A stretch of 12,977 nt of DNA from WHSM01 sp050701635 (lineage in GTDB: Bacteria > Actinomycetota > Actinomycetes > Mycobacteriales > Micromonosporaceae), in the NCBI GenBank assembly GCA_050701635.1, contig JBOGDF010000146.1:1-12977 (forward strand), in the 5' to 3' direction. The notes beneath the pieces were generated by a model, which saw only the letters and a program-made list of their open reading frames with translations, was not told the origin of the DNA and made no database searches. This document shows positions 1 to 4,925 of the stretch, one piece after another. Position numbers and translations under genes: made by a program. Positions within the stretch are counted from its first letter, which is position 1. Each line of letters starts with the position of its first letter.

Positions 1-109
1 CCAGCAGCTCGTCGGCCACGGTGGCCAGCGCGCTGGGCTCGGCGGTGCGGGCGTACGCGTCGAACCGCTCGCGTACCGCGGCGTACGACTCCCGGCTGGC
101 TGCCTGCAT
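1..109 (-). CDS. atpH: ATP synthase delta subunit, N-terminal fragment
   Basis: Only the first 36 codons are present; the rest lies beyond the left edge. The visible peptide begins MQAASRESYAAVRERFDAYA, which resembles the N-terminus of actinobacterial F1 delta subunits. Delta joins the F1 head to the peripheral stalk made by the b subunit, on the cytoplasmic face of the membrane. Its ATG shares one base with the atpF stop codon (TGATG), so the two are very probably translationally coupled. Position directly after atpF is the standard F-ATPase order and carries most of the weight of this call. The catalytic alpha, gamma, beta and epsilon genes would be expected just outside the window. Confidence 0.85.
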   Translation of the reverse strand, partial: MQAASRESYAAVRERFDAYARTAEPSALATVADELL

Positions 110-654
110 CAGCGGGCCCCCGCCGTGGGCTGGGCGTCGAGCTCAGCCAGGAAGCGGTCCACGGTGCCGCGCTGGCGGGCTTCGTCGGCCAGCGACTCAC
201 CCACGATCCGGCCGGACAGCTCGACCGCCAAGGCGCCGATCTCGCCGCGCAGCTCACGTACCAGGCTCTGCCGCTCCTGGACCAGCTGGTCCTTGCCGGC
301 GGCGATGATCCGGTCGCGGTCCTCGGCGGCCCGGGCCAGGATCTCGTCCCGGCTGGCGACCGCGTCGGCCCGCGCCTCGTCCCGGATCCGGGAGGCCTCG
401 GCACGCGCCTCGGCGAGCTGCTGCTTGTACTGCTCGAGCAGCTGATTCGCCTCGGCCTGCGCTTCTTCGGCCTTCTTGATGCCGCCTTCGATCGCTTCCA
501 CCCGTGCCTGGAACGTCTCCTCCATTCTCGGGAAGACGTACTTCATCAGCACGAAGCAGAGCAGCGCGAAGGCGATGGTGCCGACCAGGATCTCCTGCCA
601 GACCGGCAGCAGAACGTTGCCGCTCTCCTCGGCCGCCAGCGAAATCGGGTACAT
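109..654 (-). CDS. atpF: ATP synthase F0 subunit b
   Basis: A 181-residue protein with the classic b-subunit layout. A short N-terminal segment is followed by one membrane helix at about residues 20-40. A long charged Ala/Glu/Arg/Lys-rich coiled coil runs from about 44 to 150, and a C-terminal part contacts delta. Two copies form the peripheral stalk that holds the F1 head still against rotor torque. The ATG at 654 is preceded by GAGAGGAG at good spacing, which supports this start. It follows atpE by a 21-base gap and overlaps atpH by one base. The length is normal for a free-standing b subunit. It is not the fused b-delta protein that mycobacteria also encode. Confidence 0.96.
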   Translation of the reverse strand: MYPISLAAEESGNVLLPVWQEILVGTIAFALLCFVLMKYVFPRMEETFQARVEAIEGGIKKAEEAQAEANQLLEQYKQQLAEARAEASRIRDEARADAVASRDEILARAAEDRDRIIAAGKDQLVQERQSLVRELRGEIGALAVELSGRIVGESLADEARQRGTVDRFLAELDAQPTAGAR

Positions 655-675
655 CCAGTGCTCCTCTCGAGCCCG

Positions 676-897
676 TCAGCTAGCAGTCGGGGCTTGGAAC
701 GCGATCGCGACCACGAAACCGAGCAGCGCTAGCGCCTCGATCACGGCGAAGCCGAACAGCATCCAGGTACGGTTCGCGGCAGCCGACTCGGGCTGGCGGG
801 CCGAGGCCTGGATGTAGGCGGCAATGACCAGACCCACGCCGATACCGGGGCCGATCGCACCGAGGCCGTACGCGAGAGTGGCGATGTCACCTGTCAT
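676..897 (-). CDS. atpE: ATP synthase F0 subunit c (proteolipid ring)
   Basis: A 73-residue protein with two membrane helices and the typical hairpin fold. The first helix carries the glycine pattern GLGAIGPGIGVG at about 11-22. The polar loop ARQPE lies at about 33-37. The ion-carrying carboxylate is Glu54 in the second helix (AVIEALALLG). The residue after Glu54 is Ala and no Na+-site Gln/Ser pattern is seen, so protons are the likely coupling ion. The reading frame extends upstream, but the ATG at 897 is chosen because AGGAGGAAG stands just before it and the protein then has the family length. Several copies of c form the rotor ring, so this gene needs more product than its neighbours; the strong ribosome binding site fits that. 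Confidence 0.97.
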   Translation of the reverse strand: MTGDIATLAYGLGAIGPGIGVGLVIAAYIQASARQPESAAANRTWMLFGFAVIEALALLGFVVAIAFQAPTAS

Positions 898-900
898 GTG

Positions 901-909
901 CTTCCTCCT
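901..909 (-). promoter_or_regulatory. Strong ribosome binding site of atpE
   Basis: Read on the minus strand the bases are AGGAGGAAG, ending three bases before the ATG at 897. This is among the best Shine-Dalgarno matches in the window. It fixes the atpE start against the 12-residue longer reading frame. It also fits the high copy number of subunit c. Confidence 0.8.
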
Positions 910-918
910 GCAGTCATC

Positions 919-937
919 CCGCGTGACCTCCACGCGG
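919..937 (-). other. Perfect 7-bp hairpin in the atpB-atpE spacer
   Basis: CCGCGTG and CACGCGG face each other across a 5-base loop, in the 67-base gap between atpB and atpE. The stem ends 9 bases before the atpE ribosome binding site. There is no T-run and the operon continues, so a full terminator is unlikely. An mRNA processing, stability or translation-initiation element for atpE is possible. The structure is seen in the sequence; the role is inference. Confidence 0.5.
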
Positions 938-964
938 AGTCTTGGTGGTGCCGAGTAGTCGTTG

Positions 965-1771
965 TCAGTGCTCGGCCAGCGCGCCCTCGAGGTAGCTGGC
1001 GGTCAGCATGGTGAACACGTACGCCTGGATGATCTGGATCGCGAGCTCCAGGAACGTGATCGCGATCGCCATCGCGAACGACAGCCCGGAGGCCAGCATC
1101 AGCCCGATGTTCGAGGTGCCCAGCAGAGCGAAGCCACCGAGCGTGAAGATGAGCAGCATCAGGTGACCGGCGAACATGTTCGCGAACAACCGGACCGCCA
1201 GTGTGAACGGCCGGAAGATGAACGTGGACACGAGCTCCACCGGCGCCAGGATCGGGTAGATCCACCACGGCACCCCTGGCATGAAGATGTTGTCCTTGAA
1301 GTACTTCACCGCGCCGTGCTGGCGGATCCCCGCGTAGATGAACAGCACGTAGGTGATGATGGCCAGGACCACCGGGAACGCGAAGTGCGAGTTGGGCGAG
1401 ATCTGCGCCAGCGGGATGATGCCGAACAGGTTGGTCAAGAGAACGAAACAGAACAGCGAGGCCAGGTACGGCGCGAACCGCAGCCCCTTCTCGCCGATCA
1501 CCTCTTTGGCGATCCCGTCCCGCACGAAGCCGTAGAGCGACTCGGCGATCCACTGCCGCTTGGTCGGCACCAACGACGGCGCGCGGTACGTCACCAGGAA
1601 GAACACGATCCACACCGCCACCGCGATCCACACCAGGAGCGTGATCTTGGTGACCATCGGCCCCCAGACCGTGTCCCGCAGCCCGGGGATCAGCGAGACG
1701 AAGTTGAAGTCCTTCAGGCCAGGGGGGAACTCGGCGGCCAGGACCTCAGATCCGTGCTTCACCCGTACCAT
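965..1771 (-). CDS. atpB: ATP synthase F0 subunit a
   Basis: A 268-residue polytopic membrane protein forming the proton half-channels against the c ring. Numbered from the ATG at 1771, the essential arginine is Arg194 in LAVRLFANMFAGH. The conserved NLFGIIPLAQISPN stretch is at about 114-127, and the C-terminal helix LELAIQIIQAYVF at about 241-253 holds the conserved Gln. The start is uncertain. The ATG at 1771 has GAAGG directly against it, which is too close. A GTG at 1762 has the same GAAGG nine bases upstream and would give a protein three residues shorter. The gene lies 9 bases after atpZ, so it belongs to the same transcript. Function is certain; only the first codon is open. Confidence 0.96.
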   Translation of the reverse strand: MVRVKHGSEVLAAEFPPGLKDFNFVSLIPGLRDTVWGPMVTKITLLVWIAVAVWIVFFLVTYRAPSLVPTKRQWIAESLYGFVRDGIAKEVIGEKGLRFAPYLASLFCFVLLTNLFGIIPLAQISPNSHFAFPVVLAIITYVLFIYAGIRQHGAVKYFKDNIFMPGVPWWIYPILAPVELVSTFIFRPFTLAVRLFANMFAGHLMLLIFTLGGFALLGTSNIGLMLASGLSFAMAIAITFLELAIQIIQAYVFTMLTASYLEGALAEH

Positions 1772-1780
1772 CCTTCGTCG

Positions 1781-2005
1781 CTATCCGAGTCTCTTCAGGA
1801 TCAGGTAGATCCCCGCCGTCATGCCCAGCACCAGACCGCCGGCCAAGCCCCACGGGGACCATCCCAGCCAGCGATCGAGCAGCCACCCCGCGCCGCCCCA
1901 GAACAGCATCCCCGCGCCGAGGTAACCCAGAGCGACCCAACCCGCGTTCGCACCGGGATCCGCGTTGGAATCCGGGTGTTTCCCGCTGGACTGATCGCCG
2001 GCCAT
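1781..2005 (-). CDS. atpZ: AtpZ/AtpI family small membrane protein
   Basis: A 74-residue protein with a polar N-terminus and two predicted membrane helices at about 22-42 and 51-70. They are separated by the WLLDRWLG motif with Asp44-Arg45. This Asp-Arg signature between two glycine-rich helices is what the AtpZ/AtpI family (putative F0F1-ATPase assembly or Mg2+/Ca2+ transport factor) shows. It sits immediately before atpB and 15 bases after another AtpI-like gene. No good Shine-Dalgarno stands before the ATG at 2005, so translation may depend on coupling to the upstream gene. A role in c-ring assembly or cation supply to the synthase is known for the family but not shown here. Confidence 0.82.
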   Translation of the reverse strand: MAGDQSSGKHPDSNADPGANAGWVALGYLGAGMLFWGGAGWLLDRWLGWSPWGLAGGLVLGMTAGIYLILKRLG

Positions 2006-2020
2006 GACGCGCAGAGGCTA

Positions 2021-2491
2021 TCAGGCGATAGACCGGGGCCTACGCGGCGCCCCATCGGTTTCAGGCGCTTCGTACTCCCCGGTATGGCGGCCCGGCCGCA
2101 GCACCCACCACAGCTGCGCCAACGGCCACGCAACGATGACCACGCCAGCACTCACCGCCATCGGAAACAGCCCTGACCAGCCAGCTTTCCTCGCGGTGAA
2201 CGCCACCGCTCCCAGCATCACGATCTTCAGGATGTACGTCAGCATCGTGATCGGCATCAATAGCCGCCGGTCGATGCTGTCGACCCAGACCACGACCGCC
2301 GCGGAGGTCAGGTACGCCAGCGCCATCACCGCGACGCCGGCCGCCGCACCGGCGGCGCCGGCGGGTCCGCGTACCCACCAGAAAAGCGGCACCGCCACCG
2401 CCGCGATCACTCCCGACACCGCCAGGCAGGTGGGCAGATGCCGCAAACCGGACCGGAAGTCACCGGTCTCGGCGGGGGGCTGGTCACTCAC
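2021..2491 (-). CDS. atpI: AtpI-like four-helix membrane protein at the head of the atp genes
   Basis: About 156 residues with four hydrophobic stretches at roughly 22-40, 44-70, 79-99 and 108-131, and a short polar C-terminal tail. It stands where actinobacteria carry atpI, just before atpB, and its size and helix count fit the AtpI family (ATP synthase c-ring assembly helper). I recognise it by position and topology more than by a diagnostic motif. Two GTG starts are possible. The one at 2491 is preferred because GGGGAA lies ten bases upstream; the one at 2500 has that sequence almost touching it. The gene begins inside the 3' end of the phosphatase gene (GTGAGTGA, eight-base overlap), which implies coupled translation. 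The next gene is a second AtpI/AtpZ-type protein. Confidence 0.68.
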   Translation of the reverse strand: MSDQPPAETGDFRSGLRHLPTCLAVSGVIAAVAVPLFWWVRGPAGAAGAAAGVAVMALAYLTSAAVVVWVDSIDRRLLMPITMLTYILKIVMLGAVAFTARKAGWSGLFPMAVSAGVVIVAWPLAQLWWVLRPGRHTGEYEAPETDGAPRRPRSIA

Positions 2492-3098
2492 CGTCAGCAC
2501 GTTCCCCGAAGAGCAGACCAGCCAGCGGGCGTACGGTGGCGTCGATCTGGTCGGCGATCCGGCCGAACTCGGTGTCGTCCATGCCGTACGGGTCGTCCAG
2601 GTCGTCGCCCGGCTCGGGGCCGGCGCCGGCGCGCCGCCGGTCCGCCAGCTCCACCAGGGCCACGCCCCGGGCGTACACAGCGTCGGGGTCGGTGCCGCCA
2701 GCGGGCAGGTCGGCGAGGTCCGCGCCGCGCAGCAGCCGGCCGAGCTCCCCCAGCACGAACACCCGGTCCGCGGCGTCGGGGCGCAGCTCGCGGACGTACT
2801 CGGACTGCTCCGCCGTGGCGGTGAGGATCAGGTCGGAGCCGGCGATGTGGCCGGCGACCAGCTGCCGGGCCGCGAAGCCCGCCGGGTCGACGCCCCGGGT
2901 ACGCAGCTGGCGCGCCGCGGGCGGGTTCATCGGCTGCCCGACGTGCCACGCGCCGGTGCCGGTGCTGTGGCTGAGCAGCAGGTCGTCCACCCGGTCCGGA
3001 CCGACCAGCTCCGCGGCGCGGGCGCGCAGCAGCCGTTCGGCCATCGGGGACCGGCAGATGTTGCCCATGCAGACGTGCAGCACCGAGAACGGTGTCAC
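2484..3098 (-). CDS. Low-molecular-weight protein tyrosine phosphatase
   Basis: A 204-residue cytoplasmic enzyme. The catalytic loop is CMGNICRS, with nucleophile Cys10 and phosphate-binding Arg16 in a C-x5-R arrangement followed by Ser17. The general acid Asp is in the DDPYG segment near residues 168-172. These are the hallmarks of the LMW-PTP/arsenate reductase-like fold; the DP loop favours phosphatase. It is longer than the usual 150-160 residues because of acidic and Arg/Ala-rich insertions at about 123-168. The GTG start at 3098 overlaps the sua5 stop by four bases (GTGA), so it is coupled to sua5. Substrates cannot be read from the sequence; bacterial relatives act on tyrosine kinases or polysaccharide export proteins, but none is encoded here. 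Arsenate reductase is a less likely alternative. Confidence 0.9.
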   Translation of the reverse strand: MTPFSVLHVCMGNICRSPMAERLLRARAAELVGPDRVDDLLLSHSTGTGAWHVGQPMNPPAARQLRTRGVDPAGFAARQLVAGHIAGSDLILTATAEQSEYVRELRPDAADRVFVLGELGRLLRGADLADLPAGGTDPDAVYARGVALVELADRRRAGAGPEPGDDLDDPYGMDDTEFGRIADQIDATVRPLAGLLFGERADGE

Positions 3099-3841
3099 GA
3101 GCCGCCACCCTGCTCGGCGCCCCGCGCGGCAGCGGCGTCCGTTGCGGCGGCGGCCGGGTCCGCCTCAGCCGGTGGTACGGCGTCCGCCGGCTCCGCGCCG
3201 TCCGGGCCCACGATGTCGGGCACCACTTCGCGCAGCTTCTCCAGCGGCACCGCGCCCTCCCGCAGCACCACCGGTACGTCCTCGGTCAGGTCGACCACGG
3301 TGCTCGGCACCGGCTCCGGGCACTCCCCCGCCTCCAGGTAGATGGAGACCGAGTAGCCGAGCTGTTCCCGGGCGGCGTCGGCGGTGGTGGCGGGCGGCTG
3401 ACCCGTACGGTTGGCGCTGGAGACCGCCATCGGGCCGGCTTCCCGCAGCACCTCGAGGGCGACCGGGTGCAGCGGCATCCGTACGGCGACCGTGCCGCCG
3501 GTCTCGCCGAGATCCCAGGCCAGGCTCGGGGCGTGCTCGACCACGATGGTCAGCGCGCCCGGCCAGAACGCCGCGATCAGGTCGCGGGCGTGCGCCGGCA
3601 CACTGATCACCAGGCCGTCGAGCGTCTTCACCGAGCCGATCAACACCGGCGGCGGCTTGTCCCGGCCGCGCCCCTTGGCGCGCTGCAGCGCCTCCACGGA
3701 GTACGTGTTGAACGCGTCGGTGCCGATCCCGTACACCGTGTCTGTCGGCAGCACGACGAGGTCGCCCCGCTTCACGGCCTCCACCGCGGCGGAGATCCCC
3801 TGGTCGCGCTCGGCCAACGTACGGCAGTCGTAAAGCCTCAC
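3095..3841 (-). CDS. L-threonylcarbamoyladenylate synthase (t6A37 tRNA modification)
   Basis: A YrdC/Sua5-domain enzyme that makes threonylcarbamoyl-AMP from threonine, bicarbonate and ATP, the first step of t6A formation at position 37 of ANN-decoding tRNAs. From the GTG at 3841 the protein has 248 residues. PTDTVYGIG is at 32-40, the K-G-R-G-R-DKP nucleotide-binding segment at 56-63, and SSAN at 141-144. All are YrdC signatures. The catalytic domain ends near residue 205, and a 40-residue Ala/Pro/Glu/Asp-rich tail follows, probably disordered. No second SUA5 domain is present, so TsaC-type is the closer name. An upstream GTG at 3904 would add a GWR repeat encoded by the G-rich repeat; I reject it because family similarity begins at MRLYDC. 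The ribosome binding site is weak (GGAAG, 11 bases away). Confidence 0.92.
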   Translation of the reverse strand: MRLYDCRTLAERDQGISAAVEAVKRGDLVVLPTDTVYGIGTDAFNTYSVEALQRAKGRGRDKPPPVLIGSVKTLDGLVISVPAHARDLIAAFWPGALTIVVEHAPSLAWDLGETGGTVAVRMPLHPVALEVLREAGPMAVSSANRTGQPPATTADAAREQLGYSVSIYLEAGECPEPVPSTVVDLTEDVPVVLREGAVPLEKLREVVPDIVGPDGAEPADAVPPAEADPAAAATDAAAARGAEQGGGS

Positions 3842-3873
3842 GGCCGCCAAGTCTTCCACGCCCGGCGGGTGGC

Positions 3874-3908
3874 GCCACCCCCGCCACCCCCGCCACCCCG
3901 CCACCCCC
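3874..3908 (-). repeat. Four tandem 9-base G-rich repeats, G-quadruplex capable
   Basis: On the plus strand the unit is gccaccccc, present at 3874, 3883, 3892 (one C short) and 3900. On the minus strand, which is the mRNA sense for sua5, this gives runs of four or five G separated by TGGC, and further G-runs extend to 3917. Four or more runs of at least three G with short loops meet the usual G-quadruplex pattern. It lies in the presumed sua5 leader. Copy number may vary by slippage. The structure is predicted, not shown. Confidence 0.7.
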
Positions 3909-3924
3909 GCCCTCCCCGCGTGAA

Positions 3925-3962
3925 GGGCACCCTCATGTAGTCATGACGACATGAAGGTGCCC
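3925..3962 (-). terminator. Long inverted repeat between prmC and sua5
   Basis: Two 14-base arms (gggcaccctcatgt and acatgaaggtgccc) match at 13 of 14 positions around a 10-base loop that itself holds the palindrome gtcatgac. The element begins five bases after the prmC stop codon, so a prmC terminator or attenuator is the simplest reading. There is no T-run, as is common in high-GC actinobacteria. It could instead be a protein-binding dyad or a dispersed intergenic repeat. Confidence 0.55.
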
Positions 3963-3973
3963 ATGATCATGGG
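3960..3973. other. 14-base perfect palindrome over the prmC stop codon
   Basis: The bases cccatgatcatggg read the same on both strands. They include the prmC stop codon and share three bases with the right arm of the 3925-3962 inverted repeat, so the two structures would compete in RNA. With the repeat, this puts five CATG tetramers in 38 bases, at 3934, 3942, 3950, 3962 and 3968. No function is assigned. Confidence 0.5.
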
Positions 3974-4884
3974 AGCGGTGCCGTTGGGGGCGGTGCGGCT
4001 GCGGGGCGGCGGGCGGTGGCGAAGCGAGGGCGGCCGGTCAGATCCGCGTGGTCGGTGGTGTGGTGGAATCCGGCGGCGGCCAGCAGCGCCGGCACCGCCT
4101 CGCCGTGGCTGTCGTCGTGCTCGATGCCGACCGCGCCGCCCGGGCGCAGCAGCGCGGCCGCGCGCGCCACCAGGGGCCGGATCACGTCCAGGCCGTCCCG
4201 GCCGGCGTACACCGCGGCGTACGGGTCGTGGCCGGCCACCTCCGGCGGCACCGCCGACCCTTCCGGTACGTACGGCGGGTTGGCGAGCACCAGATCCACC
4301 GTGCCGTCCAACCCGGCCAGCACCGCCGGCGCCACCGCGTCGCCGGCCACCACGGTGACCGGCCGGTCTCCCGCGGCCGTGCGCAGCGTCGCGTTGTGGT
4401 GCAGCCAGACCAGCGCGCCGGGATCGCGCTCGACGGCGTACACGGTGGCATCGGGGTACGCGGCCACCACCGCCAGCGCGATCGCGCCGGTGCCCGCACA
4501 CAGGTCGACCACCAACGGGCGGCCCGCCAACACCGACAGGCCCCACTCGACGAGCAGCTCGGTTTCGGGGCGCGGTACGAAGCCGCCCGGCCCCACCGCC
4601 AGCTCGAGCCGGTGGAAACCCGCCCGCCCGATCAGGTGCTGCAGCGGAACCCTTGCGGCGCGACGGCGTACCAGAGAATCGAATTCACGGTTTTGACCCG
4701 CATCGAACGCGCCGGCTGTCAACAGCCCACTCCGGCTGCATCCCAGTACGTGGGCAGCCAGCAGCTCGGCATCCACCCGGGGCGAGCCGATTCCGGCCTC
4801 GCCGAGCAGGTGAACTGCGGCAACAATCGCCTTACGGACTGAGAAATCGCCGTCCGGCTGGCCCCCATTGGCGGTGTTCGACAC
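3967..4884 (-). CDS. prmC: Release factor glutamine methyltransferase
   Basis: An S-adenosylmethionine-dependent enzyme that methylates the Gln of the GGQ loop in release factors. From the GTG at 4884 it has 305 residues. An N-terminal helical substrate-binding domain is followed by PRPETE at 104-109, the AdoMet-binding DLCAGTG at 127-133, and the catalytic NPPY at 202-205 that accepts the glutamine. Its substrate RF1 is encoded in this window, but a plus-strand GGDEF gene separates the two. The frame extends to 4965, but that overlaps the start of the divergent gene and has no family similarity. No strong ribosome binding site precedes 4884, so the exact first codon is less sure. The last 12 or so residues are an Ala/Pro-rich tail. 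Confidence 0.94.
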   Translation of the reverse strand: MSNTANGGQPDGDFSVRKAIVAAVHLLGEAGIGSPRVDAELLAAHVLGCSRSGLLTAGAFDAGQNREFDSLVRRRAARVPLQHLIGRAGFHRLELAVGPGGFVPRPETELLVEWGLSVLAGRPLVVDLCAGTGAIALAVVAAYPDATVYAVERDPGALVWLHHNATLRTAAGDRPVTVVAGDAVAPAVLAGLDGTVDLVLANPPYVPEGSAVPPEVAGHDPYAAVYAGRDGLDVIRPLVARAAALLRPGGAVGIEHDDSHGEAVPALLAAAGFHHTTDHADLTGRPRFATARRPAAAPPPTAPLP

Positions 4885-4885
4885 C
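4873..4885. promoter_or_regulatory. Operator-like palindrome between prmC and the GGDEF gene
   Basis: Arms ggtgt and acacc flank a tcg centre. The palindrome covers the prmC start codon and lies directly upstream of the candidate -10 of the divergent gene, so a bound protein could affect both. Five-base arms can occur by chance in GC-rich DNA. It does not match the actinobacterial LexA box. Weak evidence. Confidence 0.3.
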
Positions 4886-4886
4886 C

Positions 4887-4892
4887 CATAAT
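4887..4892 (+). promoter_or_regulatory. Possible -10 element for the GGDEF gene
   Basis: CATAAT matches the sigma-70-type -10 consensus at five of six bases and stands out in GC-rich surroundings. Transcription from it would begin about 25-30 bases before the GTG at 4926. No convincing -35 is found at 16-18 bases; TTGGCG at 4868 is only 13 bases away. Confidence 0.35.
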
Positions 4893-4910
4893 CATGCGTA
4901 CTGGGATGTG

Positions 4911-4917
4911 AGAGGGG
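4911..4917 (+). promoter_or_regulatory. Ribosome binding site of the GGDEF gene
   Basis: AGAGGGG lies eight bases before the GTG at 4926. The open frame reaches back to 4653, but that part runs antisense through prmC; this site decides for 4926. Confidence 0.75.
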
Positions 4918-4925
4918 ACAACCGC

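Noticed and set aside
962..2176. A 404-residue open frame on the plus strand opposite atpB, atpZ and the AtpI-like gene
   Set aside because: It is antisense to well-identified genes, has a low-complexity Arg/Gln/His/Asp composition, and is typical of GC-rich shadow frames.
3842..3904. Longer Sua5 start giving a GWR-repeat N-terminus
   Set aside because: The extension comes from the G-rich tandem repeat, and family similarity begins at MRLYDC from 3841.
3874..3908. Possible CRISPR-like array
   Set aside because: The unit is nine bases with no spacers; it is a simple tandem repeat.
4876..4881. GTTCGA as a LexA (SOS) half-site
   Set aside because: The partner TCGAAC at the required four-base spacing is absent.
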